Positions 25,127-33,226 of a DNA stretch of 55,105 nucleotides are shown here, one piece after another. Position numbers and translations under genes: made by a program. Within the stretch, counting starts at the first letter, position 1. Each line of letters opens with the position of its first letter. The notes below the pieces were generated by a model, which saw only the letters and a program-made list of their open reading frames with translations, had not been told where the DNA came from and did not search any database. Source of the stretch: Chlamydiales bacterium (lineage in GTDB: Bacteria > Chlamydiota > Chlamydiia > Chlamydiales > JAJFMA01); contig JAUXSF010000006.1 in the NCBI GenBank assembly GCA_030679955.1, forward strand, positions 1-55,105, given 5' to 3'.

Positions 25127-25876
25127 ATGTATAAAAATTCGTATGAGCGTATGTTTAAATCTGTTCAATCAGTGGGCTTTGCACTATTATTATTATTTTC
25201 CATGCCTGTTAGTGCGGCGCTTACACCGATCAATAGTCCAAATGGTGCTGACCCTAATTTGGTACAAAATTCTTCTCAAACATCAATTATGAACCACTTG
25301 TATGGCTCTGGTAACTACACTAGAGTAGATGACAGTTTGGATCAGGTCTGGACAGCTAATAACGGCACCACGCAAGTCGTGGCTCGTTTTGCTGGCAACA
25401 ACGAGACACTAGGTTACTTTGTAGGTAACTCTGGTGCAACGGGTGCCGGTAACTTTCAGACACTCTATAACGTTAACGGTAGTGGTTATGGTGTAACAGG
25501 CGGTAGTACCATTAACCAGAATAGTTTGCGATGGGGCTTGAAAACATCTGGTCAGCAGGGCGATCAGTATTTCAGTTCCTTAGCAAGTAACAATACCTTA
25601 GATGTTAGTGCTTCTAGGGACCACATGGTTACTTTTAAGATTACCGGAACATCCGGTGGTTTTAACGACAACGTTCTTGGCAACTATGTAATTGCCTTTG
25701 AAGATCTTATCGACAACACTGCTCAAGGGCGTTCCTCTGACCGTGACTTTAACGACGCAGTGTTTGAGGTTGGTCAGCAGGTAAAGGTGCCTGAGCCTGC
25801 GACCTATGCATTGCTAGGTAGTTCCTTGCTAATGGCCTTCGCTGTTCGTAGAAAGGCGCAGAAAGCCACAGCATAA
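25127..25876 (+). CDS. PEP-CTERM sorting-domain protein with DUF4114-like domain
   Basis: 249 residues from the ATG at 25127, with GAGG 6 bases upstream. Signal peptide (VGFALLLLFSMPVSAA), Asn/Gly/Ser-rich body, then a DUF4114-like stretch (VIAFEDLIDN, DRDFNDAVFEV). The C-terminus is a complete PEP-CTERM signal: VPEPATYALLG, a hydrophobic helix and basic end RRKAQK. Such proteins are cut and exported by exosortase; none is encoded here. The upstream 150 bases are AT-rich and hold no gene. Confidence 0.85.
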   Translation: MYKNSYERMFKSVQSVGFALLLLFSMPVSAALTPINSPNGADPNLVQNSSQTSIMNHLYGSGNYTRVDDSLDQVWTANNGTTQVVARFAGNNETLGYFVGNSGATGAGNFQTLYNVNGSGYGVTGGSTINQNSLRWGLKTSGQQGDQYFSSLASNNTLDVSASRDHMVTFKITGTSGGFNDNVLGNYVIAFEDLIDNTAQGRSSDRDFNDAVFEVGQQVKVPEPATYALLGSSLLMAFAVRRKAQKATA

Positions 25877-25896
25877 TTAATTAGAGCAAGTTACAG

Positions 25897-25933
25897 CAGC
25901 AGTCTGGATTGATTCAGACTGCTGTTTCTATTT
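25897..25933 (+). terminator. Rho-independent terminator after PEP-CTERM gene
   Basis: CAGCAGTCTG and CAGACTGCTG form a 10-bp stem with an 8-base loop, followed by TTTCTATTT. Confidence 0.8.
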
Positions 25934-26018
25934 ATGTTATTAGTCATGTTTGTGTAATAATCAAATAACTTATATAATGTAATAACAACTTATTTACCTC
26001 AAGAGAGGTTATATTAAT

Positions 26019-29000
26019 ATGCCCGTAAAATTTCGCCCCAACGAAGAGACGGTATACCAGAAGATTGTAGAGTATGTGGGAGCGGATACGCGCATGGACG
26101 GTGTAGCCTCGCACTCTGTAAAAAAACTATCGAAAGATGATTTAGCGGATTATGGACTGGCGCTTTCAAATCACAAAACATTTTGGAAGATATTAAAATC
26201 GATTCCCATTCTTAAAAAGGTAGCAAACAGGCATCTACGTGGGAACACGGTAGACTTACTTTCGCGTAAGAATTTTTCGGTGGCGGAAGTGTTGTTTGGC
26301 ATTCAGGATAAGAAAGAGTTCAGCCGGTTACAAAAGCAAGGGTTTGTACCCAAGTATGAGGTTTTGACGGACAAACGGCAAGACCTGCAGCAGAGCATTC
26401 TCCGTGCGCATCACTGCTATCAATTTGTTAAAGCGTGCAAGGATGACGGGCATTGGATTCACAAGGCTATGGGACCTACTGCAAAAGCTTATGCGCGCAT
26501 TGATCTAAGCGACATCAAAACAGACTTTTCTCAGTTTGACAGAGTGCTTGGAGTCGTTGATTCTTGGGATACTTTAGGAGGCTTAGAAGATAAAGCTGGA
26601 GAGGGTTTTCCTCTCTTGTGGACGATGTCTGCAGGTGCCGGCGGTGTGCCTAAAATGGATAAGCTTTCGCACCTCGTTGACCTCTATAGCAATATACAAG
26701 GCGGTACTGCGGCCGAAAGGGCAAGTTTAGCCATTACCTTTGATCAAGCGGTGGATCAGGGGAAAGCCTATTTTCCGCCGGTCGTGAGCAATCTTTGGCA
26801 GCCGGTTAGTTTTACTGATGCTCAGAATAGAGTAAATAGCCTGCTAGCAACAAACAATGCTGTCGATGAAATGTCGAGGCAGCACAACTATCATGATGTG
26901 GGGCAGGTCGATGCGTTTCAGGCCTTTGTGTCGAAAGCTATCGAAGGCATCGTAACCTTGGACGCAATTCCACAAAGAATGTCTGGCTATGCACAAGAAT
27001 TTAATAAGGAAAGTTACGAGCAGTTTAGGGAAAGGCTCGACGCGCAGTATGGAAAGGCTTTGATGGATCCCATAGGATCAGTAATGGAAGCACAGGAATT
27101 CTTACTCAACGGCGAACGGCATTATTCTCAGATCGCAGGATTTCAAGAAATTGCGATACATTTAGAGGAGTTAGCCTCCGCAAGACAGACTTTTATTAAT
27201 TACGGGCTCGAAGAGTCTTTTCTGATAGCTGTACGCCAGAAAATGGTAAGCGGCGCGTGGGCTAATATGACAGAGGCTGGCGTGGCCATTGGTGCATTGG
27301 CAAAGGAGCTGCACAAGCTTGAAGAGGCGTTAGGAGAACTAGCCAGCCTGCGAGGGGAATTTGAGGCTCATGGCATCGGCGCTATGTTCTCGCAAATATT
27401 AGCAGCACAAGTTAGTGACCTGAGAGACAGAATATCTGAGGAAGGCATACAAGAAATCACCTCTAATCTGAAAGCTGTCCTTAACCGCGAAATTCTGCAG
27501 CAATTTTTGAAACAGCGCTCTGTAGAATATGGTGAGGAGCTTTCAGTTGCTATCGGCCGAAAAATACAACAGGATGATGAAGTTCGTCACGGGCTTGTAC
27601 GGTATGACAAGAGCGACACGTACAGAAATGTGATGAGTGAACTTACCATGTTAAACGAGTTGTATGCACCCTTTGTGGATGAATTTCCACCTGAGCAGCT
27701 GGCGGCAATTCTTAACACAGTGGAAAGGCAGAGACGAGCGGATGGTGAACCGACTTTATTAAGTGATTTAGGATCTCCGCAGCTCTCTCAAGACCTTGTT
27801 CGTCATTTCAATAGTGCTCTCTGGAACAAGCGAATTGCGGAATACACAGATGTGTATGGTGAGTCCTTGCGACCATTTATTTTGGCGTATTTAAAGGATC
27901 ATGATCCACAAGTACTTGTAGGAGATAAAAAGTACGATGAAAGCGCCTTCTTCAAGGCGACAATGATTGAAGAGCAGATTGCTTTGTTAGAGCCCTACAT
28001 TCTAAAAAAATATCCTACGATCGATTCTGTATTTTTGGATGAGATCTTGATGTCGCCATCTGAAACACCATCATTAGAGGGTCGGTTACAAGAGCTCAAA
28101 ACCGTTCATGAATGGACGTTGTATCTGGCTCCAAACCCAGATCATCAAGTAAAGCGCCAATTAGCACAGCATTTTGCTTTGGCTTTAGGCAATAAGTATC
28201 TTGATGGGCATCCTGACGATTCATCAACTGCTGAAGAGATAGATTGGATTTTCCGCTTCGCGATTGACGTTAGTAAGAAGAATGTTTACTCGGCCGATGT
28301 GATTGCTGCGGGAATGCGGAGATTTCTAGATAATAAGGCTGCAAGCAGAGATGACGCGCTTTTTGCTGGAGCTGGATTACCCGAAGGAGCCACTACAGGT
28401 TGGTTTCGAGTAGTTAGTGAGTCCGAAAAGAGGTTTTTCGCACATTGTCTAAGTGCTCACACTGTTATTGCGATGCGTGAGTATTGCGTTTCTCAGGGAA
28501 GAGTTTTTGGGGCAGATGAAGAAGGCTTTGCCAATCTCTTTGCCACAAAATTTTTAGAGACAAATTCATTGCCTAACAACCCTGATTTCACACTGCCATA
28601 TGTTACTGCGCTCTCACAGTCAGCCATGGGGGTCTATTTAGACCATGTGATGACTCCTGGGCAAGCAGCCGCGTACTTTGAACAGGCAGCAAGAGGTCAC
28701 CGTAGCGTGGTTTCCCTCAATCTAAAGCAAATAGATCAAGAGCTATCAAAGAATCCTCTAGACGTGATGACCTCTTTGCCAATAGCTTTGGATAGCATTG
28801 AGCGTGGATTCTCCAGGCAAGCGGATGTTACTTTTGGCGATGTCTTTAAACTTGCACGTAAAAAGACGGGTGTGGCTACTGCAGCTATGTTCCGTGCGAT
28901 GATTGAAGATCGTTTGCCCCCGACGAGCAAAGGCGAGGTGAAGCATATTGAGCGCCTTCTAAAAGTGGTTGAAGAGGTTATTAGCACATCCAAATTCTCC

Positions 29001-29822
29001 GACATTGATAAAATTTTGGACAAACAAGATAACCACCAATCGGCTGAAAAAGTTCGAATAATCATGGATTTAGCGCAAACGTTTATGGGGCTGACTTATG
29101 TTGATGACGTGGTGAATCCTCAGGTCAAAGACAAGGTCCATGGATGGATGGATAGGGAGTTTGCTTTAGAATTGGCCAAACTTAGGGCGCTTCCCGACAG
29201 CACCAATAGTACTCCTCAAGTACAGGTGAGAGACCCTAATATTAGTACTCTGATGGAGATGAAAGACGCGCCAATAGTGGTTTTTGGAGTCGTTGAAGCA
29301 CTACAGCAAATCGAGCAAGCGCGAAGCTGGCGGCGAGCGCTCCAATCGGGAGAGATAAAAACTCTGCCTCCTGAAGCTCCAGGATTCAGTGTTTTTATGC
29401 TTGAGATATTGCCCAAAATACTTCCCTGGCTAAAGCGCAAATCCACCATGAAAATGGCTTTGTGGGCGGCGACAAGCGCTCCTGGAAAGATGTTGATACC
29501 GTTTGCAACAGGCCCATTTTTAAGACTCTTCGGACGCAACATTAATGCAGAACAGCGGCAAGCTATTGTTACTGGGTTACCAGGCTTATTGCGTGTGGTA
29601 AGTAAAATGGATCTGACCGGACCAAAGAACCAACAAACTATTGATAAATTGGTGAAGGTTTTAGATGTGCTTAAAGATGCTGTGGATAGCACTGAAGAGG
29701 TTAACGTTAAGGAGTTTTCTATTACTCTGATGGAAGCTGTTGCAGAGATGACCCCAGAGCTAGCAGATCAAACAGATATGGCTTTCGTGGCCTTCAGACA
29801 GATGGCTCGTCATCCGTCTTAA
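26019..29822 (+). CDS. Large helical protein of unknown function (1267 residues)
   Basis: A single uninterrupted frame with GAGAGG about 12 bases before the ATG. No signal peptide, membrane helix or enzymatic motif was recognised. The chain looks mostly alpha-helical, with many Glu/Lys/Leu/Ala segments (ELHKLEEALGELASLRGEFEAHG region near 430; LLKVVEEVISTSKF near 1000) and no obvious internal repeat. It stands alone between a PEP-CTERM gene and ankyrin genes. In a host-associated bacterium a long soluble orphan of this kind would be an effector candidate, but nothing in the sequence proves it. Confidence 0.8.
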   Translation: MPVKFRPNEETVYQKIVEYVGADTRMDGVASHSVKKLSKDDLADYGLALSNHKTFWKILKSIPILKKVANRHLRGNTVDLLSRKNFSVAEVLFGIQDKKEFSRLQKQGFVPKYEVLTDKRQDLQQSILRAHHCYQFVKACKDDGHWIHKAMGPTAKAYARIDLSDIKTDFSQFDRVLGVVDSWDTLGGLEDKAGEGFPLLWTMSAGAGGVPKMDKLSHLVDLYSNIQGGTAAERASLAITFDQAVDQGKAYFPPVVSNLWQPVSFTDAQNRVNSLLATNNAVDEMSRQHNYHDVGQVDAFQAFVSKAIEGIVTLDAIPQRMSGYAQEFNKESYEQFRERLDAQYGKALMDPIGSVMEAQEFLLNGERHYSQIAGFQEIAIHLEELASARQTFINYGLEESFLIAVRQKMVSGAWANMTEAGVAIGALAKELHKLEEALGELASLRGEFEAHGIGAMFSQILAAQVSDLRDRISEEGIQEITSNLKAVLNREILQQFLKQRSVEYGEELSVAIGRKIQQDDEVRHGLVRYDKSDTYRNVMSELTMLNELYAPFVDEFPPEQLAAILNTVERQRRADGEPTLLSDLGSPQLSQDLVRHFNSALWNKRIAEYTDVYGESLRPFILAYLKDHDPQVLVGDKKYDESAFFKATMIEEQIALLEPYILKKYPTIDSVFLDEILMSPSETPSLEGRLQELKTVHEWTLYLAPNPDHQVKRQLAQHFALALGNKYLDGHPDDSSTAEEIDWIFRFAIDVSKKNVYSADVIAAGMRRFLDNKAASRDDALFAGAGLPEGATTGWFRVVSESEKRFFAHCLSAHTVIAMREYCVSQGRVFGADEEGFANLFATKFLETNSLPNNPDFTLPYVTALSQSAMGVYLDHVMTPGQAAAYFEQAARGHRSVVSLNLKQIDQELSKNPLDVMTSLPIALDSIERGFSRQADVTFGDVFKLARKKTGVATAAMFRAMIEDRLPPTSKGEVKHIERLLKVVEEVISTSKFSDIDKILDKQDNHQSAEKVRIIMDLAQTFMGLTYVDDVVNPQVKDKVHGWMDREFALELAKLRALPDSTNSTPQVQVRDPNISTLMEMKDAPIVVFGVVEALQQIEQARSWRRALQSGEIKTLPPEAPGFSVFMLEILPKILPWLKRKSTMKMALWAATSAPGKMLIPFATGPFLRLFGRNINAEQRQAIVTGLPGLLRVVSKMDLTGPKNQQTIDKLVKVLDVLKDAVDSTEEVNVKEFSITLMEAVAEMTPELADQTDMAFVAFRQMARHPS

Positions 29823-29835
29823 TGAAAGAACATTT

Positions 29836-29866
29836 TTTCAGGTTGTGCAGGCCCATCCTGGCCATC
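29836..29866. repeat. Weak class C word repeat
   Basis: CAGGTTGTGCAGGCCCATCC followed by TGGCCATCC resembles the CAGGAT..GCAGGAT / ATCCTGCCCATCC words at 39885-40025. It lies downstream of the 1267-residue gene, in a 167-base gap where nothing else is seen. Confidence 0.35.
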
Positions 29867-29989
29867 CCATACGCGTTAACCTAATTATGAAAAATGAGTT
29901 CCAATAATTTACTAGTAAAATATTTACGCTTCGCGATTAGCTGCAGAACATCATCCAGGTTGCTATGGAGAAGCAAATACGCCGCTAGC

Positions 29990-32458
29990 TTAACCTGCTA
30001 TGTTCATGGCACACCCACTAAAGGCAAGCTTAGGAATGCGTGGCGCTGCCCCTGCATAGTGTAGAATTTGCGACATGTTCAGTTGGTCTACTAATTCTTG
30101 ATTAATAGGATGTGCTTCAAATGGGTTTATGTAAGGTTGTGAGCTTGGTTGATTATTACGGACAAGTAACCTTCCTCTCTGCACTATCTCTCTCGCTTGG
30201 AAGTCATAAGAAGTCGACCCTATTTTTGCAATCATCTGGGTTATTAGAAATTCGTCGGGGTGATAGAGAAGATTTTGTCCTTTCTCGTGTCTTGAAATAT
30301 AGCGATCCGCCAAATGGAGTTGCAGCGACCTTACCCAGGGTATTATGCCCACTTTCTCCTTTCTCAAAAGTAAAAGTGCGCTGATAGCACCCTCAAGACT
30401 TTTCCATGTGCAATTTCCAATCGAGTCAGGGACCCATGCCAATGTTTTATTTAGCTCAGTGCATGATTCATCTTGAGAGACTTTTAACTTCAGCATGAGA
30501 TCAAGAATAACGTTAGCAACTTGATCAGTGGGTATGAGGTTTGTGCATTGGCGCAACGATGCAATTTGTTCCTCCGAAAGGCTCTTAGAGTCGTAACGAT
30601 GGAATTGTATGCTTCCTTCAAAATTACATATTACTAAATATCCGTTGTAGAACAGAGCGTCCCATGAGTGTAGCCACGAATGTGATAGGATAAGTGTAGG
30701 TTCGCCAGATTCTATTCTAGCAAGGTAGTCTTCATCGGAATAGTCCAAACCCGCCGAGGCAAAGGCACATAGATCATAGACGCACTCTTTTAGCTCTGTG
30801 GGCCATACTCCTGCTAGCTTTCCTACAAAATTGCCTATTTTGCTGATGAATTTTTGGGGACTACTCAATCCTTCTCTAGAAAATATGAGCGGTTTTATGT
30901 GTGGTTGAGTTGCGGGCAATATGGCATCACCTATTATACCGAAAATATTAGCACATACTTTCGTCAAATAACGTTCTTTCCATCGCTCATGTACATCAGG
31001 ATCAACCGTAAGAATCTGGCGTACAGTGTCGTTTAGCCATGAGATTTTCAAGTCCTTATAGAGGCTATAAATGAGTTCTGGATGTATTGAGAGAGGATAT
31101 TGTAAGAACATTTGCTTTGCAATGTTAACGGTGTTACTGGTTTGAAGAGACCAAAAGATGGGGGAAAAACCTGCATAATCCGTCGCATCCGCATCAAAAC
31201 GTGCCCCACGGCGCATAAGGTCTTGGGCGAGTCGTTGATAGTTTCGTATGATCGCTATGCTTAAAGCTGAAATTCCAGAGGATGTCGTAGTATTCGGGTT
31301 TGCTCCTTTTTCCAGTAATTGTAAGGCGAAAGATTCATCGCAGCAGACGATTAAATGATGAAGCAAGGGCATGCCGTTATAGCTAGCGTTGGCCGTTAAG
31401 GGGCAAAGGCGCTCTATCAGGCAGTGTATTGCTTTTGATATTCCAGAAGCTGCTGGGCCGCTGGACAAGCCCTCCTTAACCCAGGCGTCAATTAGATCTT
31501 GGATGTAATAACCTGGATTTGGTATTGAACCGGCGATAAGGGTGATAAGTTCGTCATTGTTGCTGAATATAGCATGGCATAGTGGCGTGGCGTCGAAACG
31601 CGCTGTTAAACTTGCACCCCGGAATATTAGGTGCCTTAGACATTCAATGCTTTGACCCTGTTTGATTGCGAGTGCCAAAATAGCGCAGTTTGGATCTATA
31701 GGTCCTTTCATGAGAAAAAGCGCCGCGTTAAGCTGCTCATAGGCCATCGCGTAGTCTAGGGGTGTAGAGGCATCTGCACCTACCGGCAGGTTCATATTAG
31801 CTCCGGCATTCATCCAAAAACTCAATGCGTCAATATCTCCATACATGGCGGCATCGTGTACTGGAGACCGGCACGAAGTGTTTTTGGAGAATGTTTCAAT
31901 AAGGTGAGGCAAAAGATGCGATTTGGAGGCCAATAGAGCTTTTGAAACATTGATATTGATCGCTTCTTGCTCAGGCCAATAACTCAGCAACAAAATAACC
32001 AGGTCATCGTGTCCACGAAGGAGAGCTATATCCAGTAGGGAAAGATCATTTATTAAATAAAAATTTGGAGATAGAGAAGCTGCAGTTGGGAGGGACCCAG
32101 TTTCTAGCATCTCTTTCACTATTCCATATTCCCCCAAATAGACAGCCCTGGTAATTCTCCGTACATCCCTTTCACCTAGCTTCTGGAGGTCAATGTCGTC
32201 AATTTTTGCGATTGCGGGTAAATGCTCTATTGGAATTGGAAGACGTAACTGTGCAATAAGTGCCATTTTTTCCCTGACGATTTCTGCATCGCCAAGCCTT
32301 AGATGGGACCAAGAAGGGTCAGAATTCAGACTGTTTTCCAATTCTTGCCAAAAAACACCAACGTCTACAGTTAGTGAGACGCTAAGGGGACGACTGGCAA
32401 TTCCGAAACCGAACGGCATCGAATTAACGTTCTCGGAATATTGTGAATTATTAATCAT
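29990..32458 (-). CDS. Ankyrin-repeat protein with permuted papain-like C-terminal domain, paralogue A
   Basis: 822 residues. An N-terminal helical domain (FWQELENSLNSDPSWSHL) precedes roughly ten ankyrin repeats at residues 85-470 (LSLLDIALLRGHDDLVILLL; PLLHHLIVCCDESFALQLLEKGANP). The C-terminal domain has LSHSWLHSWDALFYNGYLVICN, then GNCTWKS with Cys683. The His...Asn block and the GNC.W block recall a cysteine peptidase with permuted order, but the usual Gln before the Cys (present in paralogue B) is replaced by Ser here (DSIGNC), so activity is doubtful. Paralogue of 33227-35704, on the other side of ferritin. Host-directed role inferred. Confidence 0.8.
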   Translation of the reverse strand: MINNSQYSENVNSMPFGFGIASRPLSVSLTVDVGVFWQELENSLNSDPSWSHLRLGDAEIVREKMALIAQLRLPIPIEHLPAIAKIDDIDLQKLGERDVRRITRAVYLGEYGIVKEMLETGSLPTAASLSPNFYLINDLSLLDIALLRGHDDLVILLLSYWPEQEAININVSKALLASKSHLLPHLIETFSKNTSCRSPVHDAAMYGDIDALSFWMNAGANMNLPVGADASTPLDYAMAYEQLNAALFLMKGPIDPNCAILALAIKQGQSIECLRHLIFRGASLTARFDATPLCHAIFSNNDELITLIAGSIPNPGYYIQDLIDAWVKEGLSSGPAASGISKAIHCLIERLCPLTANASYNGMPLLHHLIVCCDESFALQLLEKGANPNTTTSSGISALSIAIIRNYQRLAQDLMRRGARFDADATDYAGFSPIFWSLQTSNTVNIAKQMFLQYPLSIHPELIYSLYKDLKISWLNDTVRQILTVDPDVHERWKERYLTKVCANIFGIIGDAILPATQPHIKPLIFSREGLSSPQKFISKIGNFVGKLAGVWPTELKECVYDLCAFASAGLDYSDEDYLARIESGEPTLILSHSWLHSWDALFYNGYLVICNFEGSIQFHRYDSKSLSEEQIASLRQCTNLIPTDQVANVILDLMLKLKVSQDESCTELNKTLAWVPDSIGNCTWKSLEGAISALLLLRKEKVGIIPWVRSLQLHLADRYISRHEKGQNLLYHPDEFLITQMIAKIGSTSYDFQAREIVQRGRLLVRNNQPSSQPYINPFEAHPINQELVDQLNMSQILHYAGAAPRIPKLAFSGCAMNIAG

Positions 32459-32486
32459 ATGCTTCTTATAGTGTAATTCGTGAACA

Positions 32487-32495
32487 AACTATTTA
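32487..32495 (-). promoter_or_regulatory. Conserved -10-like element of ankyrin gene A
   Basis: On the minus strand TAAATAGTTT lies about 28 bases before the start codon. The same AAATAGTTT is found about 33 bases before the start of paralogue B. No clear -35 box was seen in either. Confidence 0.4.
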
Positions 32496-32660
32496 AAAAT
32501 ACAACAATAAATGAATAAAAACAAGTGATTTAATAATAGTAGCTATGAGCCGAGAGGGCGGTCGTTAGGCCTTGGCAGATCAATTATATCCGGTACCTCT
32601 TTAATGAAATTGGGTAGTAGGCGTATGATTGTGACCACTTTCAACTAGAGGAGTGTCAAA

Positions 32661-33155
32661 ATGAACGAAAAAATTTTTAACGCGCTAAATGAGCAAATCA
32701 AACACGAACTTTTTTCCTCGTACCTCTACCTTTCGATTGCTAGCTACTTTGAAAACATTCCTCTAGAGGGTATTGCACAATGGTTTCGCAACCAAGCGAA
32801 GGAAGAGCATGAACATGCGATGAAGATCTATACCTACATTTTAGATCGTAATATGCATGTAGATCTTCAGGCGATTGACAAGCCTAAAAGTAAATTCGAG
32901 TCTGTCGAAGAGGCTTTTGCATTGGCTTTAGAGCATGAGAAAAAGGTCACTAAGTGGATTCACATTCTCTACGACATGGCTGTTAAAGAGCATGATCATG
33001 CCACACACGTCTTCTTGCAGTGGTTTATTACGGAGCAAGTCGAAGAAGAAAAGAACGCGAATGACAACTACGACCAAATCAAATTTATCGGTGATGACAA
33101 AGCGGCCTTGTTTGTTTTGGATCAGAATTTTGCCAAAAAGGTAAACAACGCGTAG
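32661..33155 (+). CDS. ftnA: Bacterial ferritin (FtnA type)
   Basis: 164 residues, usual length. The iron-site residues are visible: LNEQIKHELFSSYLYLS (Glu17, Tyr24), KEEHEHAMKIY (Glu50, His53), and EHDHATHVFLQWFITEQVEEE (Glu94-type, Gln and Glu of the B/C sites). It stores iron as a 24-mer cage in the cytoplasm and protects against iron-driven oxidation. AGAGGAG gives a strong ribosome site. No Fur-box-like palindrome was convincing upstream. It is monocistronic and ends with a good terminator. Confidence 0.95.
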   Translation: MNEKIFNALNEQIKHELFSSYLYLSIASYFENIPLEGIAQWFRNQAKEEHEHAMKIYTYILDRNMHVDLQAIDKPKSKFESVEEAFALALEHEKKVTKWIHILYDMAVKEHDHATHVFLQWFITEQVEEEKNANDNYDQIKFIGDDKAALFVLDQNFAKKVNNA

Positions 33156-33180
33156 TCAATACGTGCATTGTTTTGCGTAG

Positions 33181-33212
33181 AGCACGGAAACTGTTTTCCG
33201 TGCTTTTTTTTT
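33181..33212 (+). terminator. Rho-independent terminator of ferritin
   Basis: AGCACGGAAA, loop CTGT, TTTCCGTGCT, then a run of eight to nine T. Confidence 0.9.
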
Positions 33213-33226
33213 GTCCATAGGAGCTC

